DNA of 64,000 bases from Hydractinia symbiolongicarpus (Eukaryota; Cnidaria; Hydrozoa; Anthoathecata; Hydractiniidae). Below, piece after piece: positions 1-9,434 of the stretch; position 1 is the first letter of the stretch; the number at the start of each line of letters is the position of its first letter. The notes under the pieces are model-generated. The model saw only the letters and a program-made list of their open reading frames with translations. It ran no database searches and was not told the DNA's origin. The stretch lies in NCBI RefSeq assembly GCF_029227915.1, contig NC_079880.1, forward strand, positions 30,621,501 to 30,685,500, written 5' to 3'. The translations under genes were made by a program, and so were the position numbers.

Positions 1-755
1 CCTTAGAACTTGAAACTTCTAACACAACTTTGATCTATCAAGTAAAATCCTTCTGTATGTTTTCGACACGTGATTAATCTGATTTCCTGATTCTTCAGAT
101 ATTACCTGAAATTCGGATTTCCAGGCCATTTTTTGCAATTTTTTTATGTGAACTATGTAAAAACTGGAAAATATGTTTATATTTATAACTTTCATTTGGC
201 TTTCAGAAACTTCAAACAGAATTTAAAAAATTCACTCTAGAACTAAAGAATTTGAATTTTTAGCAGATGGTATTTTGAACAAATTTTAAGCATTTGATGA
301 CGTCATTAAAAAGAGCTAACATAAGCAAAAAATTTTTGATGTCATTTTGCTCCTTTTGTGTCATGTATACTATAAGTGTGCTAAGTTTTATTCAATTAGG
401 ACAAGCCTATGAAAAGTTATTAGAAAGGGGGGCGAATACACGCCCCCGCCCCCTCTCCCCATAATATGTTTAAAAAAAAACTGGACCTAATAAGGGTTAG
501 GGTTGTGGGTTCAATCCCCCATATGAAGTTGTATTTCTCGTTGTGCAAAGATTTGAAGGTTTCATAGTTCAATTGGGAGCTTAGCTTCAACGATGAGAGG
601 CTAACCATAAAATATAAATCAATATAAACTTAGCTAGAGCCTTTTCAGAGTGAGTTGAAGTCTTAGTATTAAGCGATTAAATTTGTGGATAATTTTTAGC
701 TAGCTTTTTTCTGGTAAGATCAAACAAAAAATATTTAGAAATTTATGATGTTTAC
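1..755 (-). other. Presumed METAP1 intron 1, non-coding
   Basis: No further METAP1 exon is seen. A C-rich tract lies at about 440-460. A Pol III B-box-like motif (GGGTTCAATCCCCC, 507-520) may be the remnant of a tRNA-derived SINE. Confidence 0.5.
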
Positions 756-875
756 CTGTTCACAGAAGTAACTACCACTAATATTAAGTTTAATACAAGT
801 AGGGCATTGTAGTTTAGCCAGTTTATCACAGCCTGGACTTTCACAAATCCTGTGGCCCACTTCTGTGTCTGCCAT
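756..875 (-). CDS. METAP1: Methionine aminopeptidase 1, first coding exon (partial gene)
   Basis: A 40-codon first exon reads ATG (875-873) to a CAG|GTAAAC donor at 756/755. It contains the METAP1 N-terminal zinc-finger signature: CESPGC, then [10 protein letters not shown], then GSYFC, which are closely conserved in animal type-1 methionine aminopeptidases. That protein removes the initiator Met co-translationally in the cytosol, and this N-terminal zinc finger is associated with ribosome binding. The ATG sits in an AAGATGGCAG context. Following exons would lie at lower coordinates; I found none in 1-750, so the gene leaves the window. The catalytic pita-bread domain is not visible here. The identification rests on one short but very diagnostic exon. 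Confidence 0.88.
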
Positions 876-1083
876 CTTGAATGTAAATTAAGGTAGAGAG
901 GGAAAGCCCCTACTATTCCACGCAAGATTTTTTTGCCTGTTTGAAGAAACTCACAGAATCCCACCAGAGAAACGCCATTAAAATATATTTTGGGTTTTTA
1001 CGGCAGTCAAAAAAAGGATTGTGGAGTAGTCAGGTATAGTAGCCGAGAGCTGCCATGCAAAAAAAAAATGCAATAAAAAATCA

Positions 1084-1331
1084 ATATAGAAAGTGTTGCG
1101 GAGAGGTTGCCAAGGCAAAGCACGGCAAGGAAAGGGCACAGCAAAGGCGGGCAAGGAAACAGGAAGAGGAATCAGCAAGGCAGGGGTAGGCAAGGCACAG
1201 GCAAGGGCATAGAAGCCAGGCACCAGAAAAGGCATAGGAAGGGTAGGCAAAGGCAGCCAAGGAAACAGGAAGAGGAATAAGCAAGGCAGGGTTAGGCAAG
1301 GCAAGGAAACGGCAAGGCAGGGGCAGGCACC
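1084..1331. repeat. GGCAAGG-rich minisatellite, copy 1
   Basis: It opens with the module TATAGAAAGTGTTGCGGAGA and continues as purine-rich GGCAAGGCA/GGCAGG variants. The same opening module and the same kind of tract recur at 7876. Long open frames through it are a by-product of the biased composition. Confidence 0.85.
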
Positions 1332-1715
1332 TTAATAGAGAATCCCCCTACAACTCAAAGATTCGTATACTCGATATATCTAAGATATGTATCATATTAA
1401 TCCAGGAGTATAGAAAATATTAAGATGCAAATATTTCAAATTCAGTAGCTCAAACAAAGCTCTCAAATTTATATCCGGTCAATATATATACAGTGAATCA
1501 TGTTAGCAGAACTATGTGCCAATACAAATATTTAAACAATCGGTCATAACGCCAAAAAAACTATCAATTTTTAATAAATCTGAGATTAAAAGTTAACTTG
1601 GTTCCAATGACAACAACATTAAAAAGTCAAGATATAGAAATAATTAAAGAAGTCCACGAAAAAGGCGAAACATTTACCTGGTTGTTGTAAGTGCAAGATA
1701 ATTATGTTTTTCCTA

Positions 1716-1783
1716 GCCCTGTCCAGGATTTGAACCTGGATCTCTCATTTGCATGAGTGTCATAGCCATTAGACCAACAGGGC
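1716..1783 (-). other. tRNA-like sequence (pseudo-tRNA or SINE head)
   Basis: On the minus strand it has a perfect 7-bp acceptor stem (GCCCTGT/ACAGGGC), a box-A-like TGGTCTAATGG, a 3-bp D-stem (GTC/GAC), and a perfect T-arm (CCAGG-TTCAAAT-CCTGG) that supplies box B. It is only 68 nt long. The anticodon arm is about 3-4 nt short: CTCAT/ATGAG would close a 4-nt loop instead of a 7-nt one. No T-run terminator follows. It is most likely a pseudo-tRNA or the head of a tRNA-derived retroelement, not a standard tRNA gene. Confidence 0.6.
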
Positions 1784-1879
1784 ATGATTTTATATATATG
1801 AAAAACTTTACATGTGCATCTTATATATGCTCACAGTCTTTTTACTAAAAAATATGGCACCTAGTTTGGTATATTTAGC

Positions 1880-2205
1880 ACGAGGGTGCCGATAAGCCGC
1901 ATACGCCGTAAAAAGTGCGTTTTCGGACGAGTTCGGCTTTTTGAAAAAGGTCAGGTATTTGCCCGAGAAAACCCGCATAGTCCCGAACAATGCCCGAAAA
2001 AAAAAAGATTCACCACAAATGACTCTCGAAGAATTATTTAAAAAAGTATAAAAATTAAAATAAACTATGTGATAGCGAAGTTCTTAAAAGAACTGTTTTT
2101 TATGATTTGTGATAAGATAAGGCCGACAACCGTCAATTTAATTCGAAAAGTCGCCCGAACTCGCCCATATATATGCGGGCGTTTGCGGCTTATCGGCAGC
2201 CTCTT
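1880..2205. mobile_element. hAT-type MITE
   Basis: A 326-bp element has imperfect terminal inverted repeats (both ends share TGCCGATAAGCCGCA) and an exact 8-bp direct repeat TATTTAGC outside each end (1872-1879 and 2206-2213). An 8-bp target duplication is typical of hAT elements. It contains no transposase ORF. Confidence 0.75.
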
Positions 2206-2804
2206 TATTTAGCTAGAAAATCTGAGCCACTAAATTATGTTTTATGCTTTAGTTAGGGAGCTTTTTAGAGGTGTGAATGACCTAAAAGTGAAAAATAGTG
2301 ATAGCTCTACATAACCTTCCATTTTCACTATATTTTTCAAAATAAATACTATGGACAAGGTTGCAAAAAACACATTATGGAGGTTGCATTTATTCTTTTA
2401 TTTATAAAAAAAGTCCAGGCTCTTCTGCTAAAAAGAATATATGTCTATACCAATGTTCTTTTGCTGATTTGGCTAAACTTTTGGTTCTTAGTTTTTTGTC
2501 TAAAATTGTTAGAACCAACATATTTTGTGGATAATTGTAGATATTTGATGGTACTTTCCTAATCAGAGCATAATTAACTCATTGTGCAGTATGTGTATGA
2601 CTAGAAAATATGTCTTAAGGATCATTTAAATCTAGCTACATAGCTAATTTTATGCCGATCAAGTAGCCAGTTTTATGTCAGATAAGTAGCTAGTGAGAAA
2701 AACAGTTTTGTGCTGGTTAACTACCTAGTTTATGCTGCTAGCTAGCCAATTTGGTAGTGTTATACCAGCTTATTTTGCCACATATGTTGGTAGTTATTTG
2801 CTAG

Positions 2805-2896
2805 TTAGGTGTGGGTGAGAAGAGGTTCATTACATGTAAAAAATAGTGATATACTAGCTAGCTATTTATACTTCCCTCTTTCGTTTTCTTGAAAAT
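2805..2896 (+). repeat. Dispersed repeat, copy 1
   Basis: About 92 bp that recurs, diverged, at 3927-4017. Shared landmarks are TCATTACATGTAAAAAA, GTGATATACTAGCTA and TTCGTTTTCTTGAAAAT. Both copies lie in TAGC-rich sequence. Confidence 0.7.
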
Positions 2897-3926
2897 ATCA
2901 GTTCGTCCCCATTTTCCGCTTGGCACCATCTTTAAAAAACAACAAACACTCCATCGCTTTGCTCCTTGATAAACACGTTGTCTCGCTTACTATAAACTGT
3001 ACTAAAGAATGACCACATTAAATTGCTGGATTACTGTGATTTTTTGTTTGAATTTTTATAATTCGGATGTATAGAGACGAAATCGCATAGAAATGCTATA
3101 TACTCTCCATCGTACTTCTTTTCCCTTATATTTGGCTTATATAATGAGGAAATAGGCTCCGCTACGCTCCGTGCGCTGGCGCGCACTCCGCTACTCTCCG
3201 CAACTAGTATAGAAAGTGTTGCGGAGCGTGGGACTGAGTCCCCTAGGTTCGCAAGCGAAAAATTTTAGATGCCCCTTTCGGTTGAATTGTATAACGAATC
3301 GTATAAAAAACAAAGTTCCCACGTGCTCCATGGTAATCAATCAAACTGTTTCATCTTCGCCTTGATGAAACATTTCCTGGGGTTTCCGCATTAGCAGTAC
3401 CATAGTGTGTTCCGGACGCAATATTACTTGCACCAGGGACATATTTTCTTTAGAACCTGATGTATCGAAAATGCTAAAAAAGGTTAAACGGAACAAGAAT
3501 GGTGTTCGGGTCAAGTTACAAAAACGGAAAATATTTCTTTATCGTGAAATTATTTTCTGGTTTAAAAAATTATGAGATTTCCCGAACAGGAAATTTTTTC
3601 ATTTTTCTGAAATTTGTTCTGATTGAACCCAAAAAATGAATTATATATATATATATATTTGAAGATTTTCAGTAGGCGTTGATGATTGCATGAGAACCGC
3701 TTGTCAGAATTTAAAACGCCTCAGTAATAACAAATGTATATACATGTTGAAAAAGTTTCCCCGATACATATTTATTGAAATAATTTCCGTTTCTGTAACT
3801 TGAGCCGCAATGGTGTAAGCTCGAGCTAGCTAACTCTTCTTAAAGTAGTTAGCTATCTATAGCTATATATGCTATCTAAGTTTTAATATTATCCCAGCTA
3901 AGTCGGCAGTTTTATACTAGCTAGCT

Positions 3927-4017
3927 TTAGGTGTGAGTGAGGCTAGAAAGGGGCTCATTACATGTAAAAAACAGTGATATACTAGCTAACATACCCTTTC
4001 TTCGTTTTCTTGAAAAT
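3927..4017 (+). repeat. Dispersed repeat, copy 2
   Basis: Same orientation and landmarks as 2805-2896. The Ginger-like element is inserted about 25 bp downstream. Confidence 0.7.
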
Positions 4018-4267
4018 CCCCTTCCGTCCATTACGTCCAACTGTTCCGTACGAAATTGACCCGTTGTACGAGGTTGGTCACTTTTCGCGCTTGTACGAAG
4101 ATGGGCAATTTTGTACGAAAATGGGCATTACAATTGCTGTACAAAAATTAGGCAACGAATAATTTGGTTTAGAAATGAATATCTAAACATTGTTAATTAC
4201 ATTCAGTAAACATGATAATATCTTAAATATTCTCTGAACGTTAATTTTTGACAATTATCTGATGATT

Positions 4268-4545
4268 GTACCAACTTCGTACAACTTAAATAACTGTGTA
4301 CGAGGTTGGGCCTACTTCACTTCTTCTACTTAACTTGAATTTTTTTGATCCATACCAACTTCGTACAACTTAAATAACTGTGTACGAGATTGGGCCAACG
4401 TCAGTTTTTCTACTTAAGTTGAATTTTTTTTTAACCATACCAACTTCGTACAACTTAAATAACTGTATACGAGGTTGGGCCTACTTCACTTCTTCTACTT
4501 AACTTGAATTTTTTTAACCATACCAACTTCGTACAACTTAAAACA
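4268..4545. repeat. ~84-bp subterminal tandem repeat inside the Ginger-like element
   Basis: Just over three tandem units, each with CCAACTTCGTACAACTTAAA, then TGTACGAGRTTGGGCC, then TTCTACTTAAcTTGAATTTTT. They repeat the TTGTACGA module of the TIRs and may serve as transposase-binding sites (inference). Confidence 0.8.
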
Positions 4546-4566
4546 CCAAGAAACTGATGAAGACTA

Positions 4567-4953
4567 CTATATATTATAATTTATGGTCTTTACATCGCTT
4601 TTTTTATTTACTCTATCAATAATTTCCACCAACAAAAACTGAATGCGGTTTAACGATAATCTCCCTATATCGAATTCGCACGGGTACTTCATCCGAATGT
4701 AATTGGTGATGACTCCAGTTGGCTCTGCAATGTTCGAATGACGCATCAGTTTTTGATAAAATTGAGGATGTTTTGTCGCCAGTATTTCGTTATAAAATGC
4801 TTGATACTTGCTACCAGAACGTTTAATCAGAAGTAGTGAATTTACTTCAGGCAGCTTCGATTGTTGTACCAGGTAGTCCAGGGTACCGTTTTTGTATAAT
4901 AATGGCAAAAACTCTCTCCTCCATTGCCTCTCCCTTTCTTCTTCGTCTTCCAC
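4567..4953 (-). CDS. Unrecognised 128-aa coding segment in the Ginger-like element
   Basis: An open minus-strand frame begins with a very acidic/basic stretch (MEDEEERERQWRRE) and continues with a globular-looking sequence (for example LLYKNGTLDYLVQQSKL, then RMKYPCEFDIGRLSLNRIQ). Its composition is protein-like and unlike the surrounding AT-rich DNA. It is the most 3' coding segment of the element. I do not recognise the family. It may be the C-terminal exon of the PHD-containing product upstream. Confidence 0.45.
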   Translation of the reverse strand: MEDEEERERQWRREFLPLLYKNGTLDYLVQQSKLPEVNSLLLIKRSGSKYQAFYNEILATKHPQFYQKLMRHSNIAEPTGVITNYIRMKYPCEFDIGRLSLNRIQFLLVEIIDRVNKKSDVKTINYNI

Positions 4954-5157
4954 TTCTTTCTCTATTAAAGGAAAGTAATCATTGTATAACTACCTCATTA
5001 TTATTATGAAATTGTTTGCGATCAGGCTTATAATTAATTTTTAAATGCCTGCTTCTCTTTGTTGTTGACGCTGCTGGAAATCTGGAATATAAGTTAAAAA
5101 AAGAAAACTCATAGTACATGTTAATTATACAATTTTGTGTAGCAACTCAGGGAAGCT

Positions 5158-5436
5158 TTACTGACCTTTTTTTGCAATATGTAAACATAGATCCCAAAAC
5201 CAGTCCCCTAAGGGTTTTACAGCCAATTTGGAGCATTTAAAATGACGCCAGACAAGACAGCGATCGCATGCAATTGATCTTCCTTTTCCAATTTTTCGTC
5301 TGCAATGACTGCATTTCCACAAAGGCGCATGTTTTTTCTCCTGTATCGTTGCTGCCATTTTGTTGTATGCTTTTTTGGAGCAGAAATCCCTAACTAGCGT
5401 TATATCAACCAACTCATCCACCACAGTTTCTGGCAC
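5158..5436 (-). CDS. PHD-type zinc finger exon in the Ginger-like element
   Basis: The frame encodes a Cys4-His-Cys3-type array: WKCSHCRRKIG, then IACDRCLVWRHFKCSKL, then WFWDLC. The spacing and the aromatic residue before the last cysteines fit a PHD finger, a histone-tail reader fold. A donor-like GTCAGT follows HIAKK. Several integrase-encoding transposons carry chromatin-reading domains that may steer insertion; here that role is inference. It lies between the unrecognised 128-aa segment and the 5729-6076 segment. Confidence 0.6.
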   Translation of the reverse strand: MPETVVDELVDITLVRDFCSKKAYNKMAATIQEKKHAPLWKCSHCRRKIGKGRSIACDRCLVWRHFKCSKLAVKPLGDWFWDLCLHIAKKGQ

Positions 5437-5728
5437 CTTAAAAAAGATTACGCGGTTAAAGGATATATCAATATAGGTCTCATTCTATAAATGTTCAGAA
5501 GGCCTCTTTCAAAGTTAAAAAACATCCAAACCGAACTTAAGATATTTTTTGGCCTCGATAATACCTATTTCCTTGATTTGTGGAAAACCGAATGTGTAAT
5601 TGTTCGGGAATGGTAGCCATGTCTATTGGGTCAATATCGCCTGCAACATCAACAACTAATAGTTGAGGAAGCTTTTTAAAAAATCGGGCCTTGTATATTC
5701 TGTTTCATTACAATATCTGTTCTTTATC

Positions 5729-6076
5729 CTATGGAAACAATAACATAGTTAAAAAATTAATAACTTTTACCATCGAATACGAACATATTGGCGTACTATA
5801 CCCTGTTGTTATGTTTTCGTCGACGAAAGAAAATTCGTCAGAAATGTTCTGATTTACTTTCTTTCCACAAACTGACGTTGTTGCTTCAAGAAACCACTTT
5901 TGGACATCATGGACAAAGGAACTTTTCACCGTTGCCGAAGGAAATGTGTCGAAGCAGGCTCTCGATTGTTTCATGCCACAATGCGGACTGTTGCAAGCTG
6001 ACTCCACAATATGTTCCATGAATGGCGCAACGAAGTTTTTTATCATACATTCGTATTCTGCTCCAAAAAATGACAA
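5729..6076 (-). CDS. Unrecognised Cys/His-containing segment in the Ginger-like element
   Basis: An open minus-strand frame of 115 codons (SFFGAEYECMIKNFVAPF ... CNSPHCGMKQSRACF ... KWFLEATTSVCGKK). It is in the right order to be part of the same multi-exon product as the zinc-binding exon at 6266-6418. The next minus-strand segment to the left (about 5560-5690) also reads as protein (LPQLLVVDVAGDIDPIDM). No integrase DDE signature was found. Family unknown. Confidence 0.4.
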   Translation of the reverse strand: MSFFGAEYECMIKNFVAPFMEHIVESACNSPHCGMKQSRACFDTFPSATVKSSFVHDVQKWFLEATTSVCGKKVNQNISDEFSFVDENITTGYSTPICSYSMVKVINFLTMLLFP

Positions 6077-6265
6077 GCATTGGTTGGTTGGTGTTATTCT
6101 TCGATAAATAGCAGTATGAAGTTTAGCAGCTTCATAAGCACCGTTTTGTGAAAAGCTTTATATAAGCACCAACAGCGTCTCTAGTAACGTTATCATAGGT
6201 GCGTGCTATCTAAAATTGTTAGCAATTAAAAATCAGTGACACACCCATATTCCTTGGACTCTTAC

Positions 6266-6418
6266 TTTCAAACGAGGTTTGTTCGAAGAATCTAATACCT
6301 TTTCAAACGTTTTATGAACCCCTTGGTGACCAACTTCTTGGCGGTGTACTCTATTGATAATGTCAAACATCTGTCGGTCTGTTGCTACGCGACGATATTT
6401 TCCCAGAGGAGAATCGCC
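6266..6418 (-). CDS. Integrase H2C2-like zinc-binding exon
   Basis: A 51-codon exon has a good acceptor (TATTTTAG|GGCG) and donor (GAAA|GTAAGA). It reads YRRVATDRQMFDIINRVH then EVGHQGVHKTFEKVL, the HxnH half of an integrase N-terminal zinc-binding domain as in Ginger/KRBA2 and retroviral-type integrases. The CxxC half would be on the next exon, which I could not identify with certainty. Confidence 0.55.
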
Positions 6419-6638
6419 CTAAAATACCGTAAAATTATTTGAGTTGGCAATTTTATAAACTTCTTTCTTAAGAACTTAAGCTCATAAGAACATCTAGACC
6501 GAAGCTATCCAAAAATTGAGAACACCATATGACCATGCCGAGCCTGAAACAAAATTTCTTAAAAGTAGAAATGTTTATAAAAAAAATAATTGTGACTTTA
6601 GTTTTTCCAAAATTAGATATATATAAAAATGTTCTTAC

Positions 6639-6857
6639 ATCGGGAAATGGAGAGCACAAAACATCCGATAAACCAAGTGTAGGATAACTCATCACTTGGA
6701 ATTTTTTTCTTCGCAATTTTCTTTTCATAGCACGTGGAACGTTGTCTATTCTTCCACATAGAAAATCTACCATTGTTTTATAAGTCTGTTCGGGCATTAT
6801 TACGGAATTCCGTTTAGTCCTTTCAACTTCCAACCATTCCTGAAATTTTTCTTCCAT
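6639..6857 (-). CDS. First exon of KRBA2/Ginger-like protein
   Basis: Starts at ATG 6857, runs 73 codons and ends at GAT|GTAAGA. It begins MEEKFQEWLEVERTKRN and includes a basic stretch (RAMKRKLRRKKF) followed by SYPTLGLSDVL. From memory this resembles the N-terminus of invertebrate proteins annotated 'KRAB-A domain-containing protein 2-like', which are Ginger-derived. The next exon candidate (about 6472-6541) contains an in-frame TAG after MVFSIFG, so this copy is probably broken. Confidence 0.5.
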
Positions 6858-7112
6858 GTATCACTTTTCAGTCATTGTGCTGAACATAAAAACACGCGTT
6901 AAAAGTTTCAATGTAAATTTAAAATGTGCGTTCGAAAAAGCACTCGAAAAGGATTCGAAATTTACCTACCTTTTCCTTTATCGAAATAACTTAAAAGGTT
7001 AGAAAAAATAATATTGAAATTTTTTGTGTTCTTCTCCGTTCTCACTTAATTATTAACAAAACTATGTTTACAAAAACAGTTTCGTACAAGCCACGCAAAG
7101 GCACTGGGGACA

Positions 7113-7873
7113 AGGGTGATTTACAGGTTTTTCGAACGAAAATTCAATATAGCATTAGAATTCAAAGGTCACTACCATAAAAACCATGGAAAGGTTAATA
7201 AAAGAAGTCAATAACAATATCATACCTGATATAACCTTATTTGAATCAAAGAGATCAAATTTATACTTACGAGCACTAGTACCATTTTTCAAAAACATCA
7301 TTGTTTATTCTCTGTTAATATAAAACAAAGTATAAATATATATATACATATTAGTATTTTCCAAAGAGGCATCCAATGTCTTTTTTTTGCAAAAGACTTA
7401 AAAGAAAAGAAGATATTTCAAAAAAGTTATTATTTTTCATTTTTTGACGATATTCGCCGCTGTACGAAGATGGTCAGTTTTGTACGAGGATAGTCACTCT
7501 CAGCGCTACGGCAAAAAAGCCCAACTTCGTACAATGAATGACATCGTACGGAACACAACAAGCCAATATGGCTACAACGAGCAATTTTCATTTTAAGCGC
7601 TATGTATGTGAGACAATGTCACGTGATATTAGTGAGAGTGACCGTGGCTAAGACCGTATGCCAAACTGATCTCAACTGGAAACGGCATGGTCTCGACGAA
7701 CCAGATTTTCACGGAAGAAATGACCATAAAAAATATTTGGGTAAGTGGGTCAAAAATCGGACGTTTTGAAATTTGATGTACTAGGAGAAAACGCGGAAAT
7801 TCGATACGCTCTAATATATTTATGGGAACGAGGAAAATAGCTTCGCTGCGCTCCCCTTCACTACGCTCCGCAA
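7113..7873. repeat. Segmental duplication, copy 1 (transposon right end plus flank)
   Basis: About 761 bp that recurs almost base for base at 15964-16736 in the same orientation. It spans the last 440 bp of the Ginger-like element and 318 bp of its flank. The other copy has 13 extra bases after CATCCAA. Confidence 0.92.
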
Positions 7874-7875
7874 CC

Positions 7876-8259
7876 AGTATAGAAAGTGTTGCGGAGAGGT
7901 TGCCAAGGCAAAGGCATTAAGCACGGCAAGGAAAGGGCACGGCCTAAGGCAGGCAGGGAATCGGCAAGGCAGGGGGGTAGGCAAGACATGGAAGGCACAG
8001 GCAACGGCATAGTAGGCAGGCACCAGGAAAGGCATAGGAAGGATGGCAAGGAATCAGCATGGCAGGGGTAGGCAAGGCATGGAAGGCACAGGCAAGGGCA
8101 TAGTAGGCAGGCACCAGGAAAGACATAGGAAGGACGGCAATTCAAAGACACGACAAAGGCAGGCAGGGAAACTGGAATAGGAAACAGCAAGGCAGGGGTA
8201 AGCAAGGCATGGGAGGCACAGGCAACAGCATAAGAAAAGGCATGAAAAGGGTAGGCAAT
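7876..8259. repeat. GGCAAGG-rich minisatellite, copy 2
   Basis: Same opener (AGTATAGAAAGTGTTGCGGA) and tract type as 1084-1331. There is a partly regular internal period: GGCAGGGGTAGGCAAGGCAT, then GCACAGGCAA, GCATAGTAGGCAGGCACC, AGGAAAGGCATAGGAAGGA. No gene is supported. Confidence 0.85.
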
Positions 8260-8263
8260 TAGT

Positions 8264-9020
8264 TTACCCGTCCTTTAGCTATATACTGCATTTCATGTCA
8301 TGCTACTGTGGTTACCATCTTGCGTAGAGACAGACAGAATACTGCTATTATTAAAAAGAGACTAGTCGTTAGCCCGTGGAAAAATCCACGGGGTCGCCCG
8401 TCCTTTATATATCACATTTCGTGTTTCCGTTACGGGACGCGGTCACCCTTTTGAACACACAGACAAAATACGGCTATTATAATAGAGACTAGTCGTTAAC
8501 CCGTGGAAAAATCCACGGGGTCGCCCGTCCTTTATATATCGCATTTCGTGTTTCCGTAACAGGACGCGGCTTTCGCGGACACACAGACAGACGACGGCTA
8601 TTATTAAAGAGATAGTCGGTTACTCGTGGAAGATTCCACGGAGTCGTCCGTCCTTTATGTAACTCATTTCGTGTTTCCGTAACACGACGTATTCCTCGCG
8701 GACAGACCGACAAAATACGGCTATTATTAAAGAGACTAGTCGTTAACCCGTGGAGAAATCCACGGGGTCGCCCGTCCTTTATATATCACATTTCGTGTTT
8801 CCGTAACAGGACGCGGTAACCCTTTTGAACACACAGCCAGACGACGGCTATTATTATAGAGACTAGTTGGTAGCCCTTTGAAAAAACAAGGGGTCGCCCA
8901 TCCTTTATATATCACATTTCCGTAACAAAAAGACAAACAGAGGCACGAACAGACAGACGACGCCTGCCCGTGTAAAAATCCACGGGATCGCCCGTCCTTT
9001 ACGTTTACCCGTCGCAACAA
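8264..9020 (-). repeat. ~125-bp hairpin satellite, tandem array
   Basis: A partial unit is followed by units starting near 8361, 8488, 8609, 8735, 8862 and a shorter last one near 8964. Each unit has ACTAGTCGTTA, then the hairpin CCCGTGGA-AAAA-TCCACGGG, then TCGCCCGTCCTTTATAT, CATTTCGTGTTTCCGTAAC, CACAGACAGAC and GGCTATTATTA. The same family occurs near 19912, 47677, 49235 (opposite strand) and 51712. Confidence 0.9.
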
Positions 9021-9225
9021 GGTGGATAAAAATATATCTCATTTGATATTCGTTTTGGAATAGCTTAATTTATGATGGTGTCCATCAGTTGACATTAAAA
9101 TTTTGAATCTATCAAGGGAATAAAAAAATTCTTCAATATAGAGTTAAGATAATTAACAAATTTAATAACATCTAACCCTTCGTAAAACAAGGTAGACAAA
9201 ATATTTGTTTATCTAGTTAATTTCA

Positions 9226-9308
9226 ATGGAAAAAATGTTGTTTTTTTCAAAGTATTTATTTTTTTCAATGGAAAAAATGTTGTTTTTTTCAAAGTATTTA
9301 TTTTAAAT
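9226..9308. repeat. 42-bp tandem duplication
   Basis: Two adjacent copies of CAATGGAAAAAATGTTGTTT plus TTTCAAAGTATTTATTTT. Confidence 0.85.
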
Positions 9309-9434
9309 TCAGCCTGAAAAATAGTTTAGCAATTGTTTGAATTTTGGCAATATTTAGGCCCATTTTAAATTTAGGATATTTTATTAAAAAAAAGTGCACC
9401 TCGTTTTACAAAGGGTTAGTAATAAAAATACATT

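Larger units (their letters stand above)
2214..4037. other. Repeat-rich stretch without a gene
   Basis: It holds TAGC-rich sequence, the module CAACTAGTATAGAAAGTG near 3203 (a solo copy of the minisatellite opener), an (AT)n run at about 3642-3658, and the dispersed repeat pair. No convincing exon was seen. Confidence 0.6.
4042..7555 (-). mobile_element. Ginger-like (integrase-type) DNA transposon, complete with TSD
   Basis: The termini are inverted: left TGTTCCGTACGA (4042-4053), right TCGTACGGAACA (7544-7555). Exact 4-bp direct repeats CAAC flank it (4038-4041 and 7556-7559). TGT...ACA ends with 4-bp target duplications fit Ginger-type elements. Subterminal modules of the TTGTACGARG type recur at both ends. 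Minus-strand exons inside include a KRBA2/Ginger-like N-terminus, an integrase H2C2 zinc-binding segment, a PHD finger and two unrecognised segments. I did not find the DDE catalytic core (rve), so this copy looks incomplete or rearranged. Confidence 0.75.

Noticed and set aside
978-1310. Minus-strand Leu/Pro/Ala-rich open frames (also 7820-8205)
   Set aside because: They are translations of the GGCAAGG minisatellite; the frames arise from repeat composition in several frames at once.
8489-9020. Minus-strand frames with repeated TETRN.IYKGRATPW segments
   Set aside because: They come from the ~125-bp hairpin satellite read in frame; the repetition is that of the DNA.
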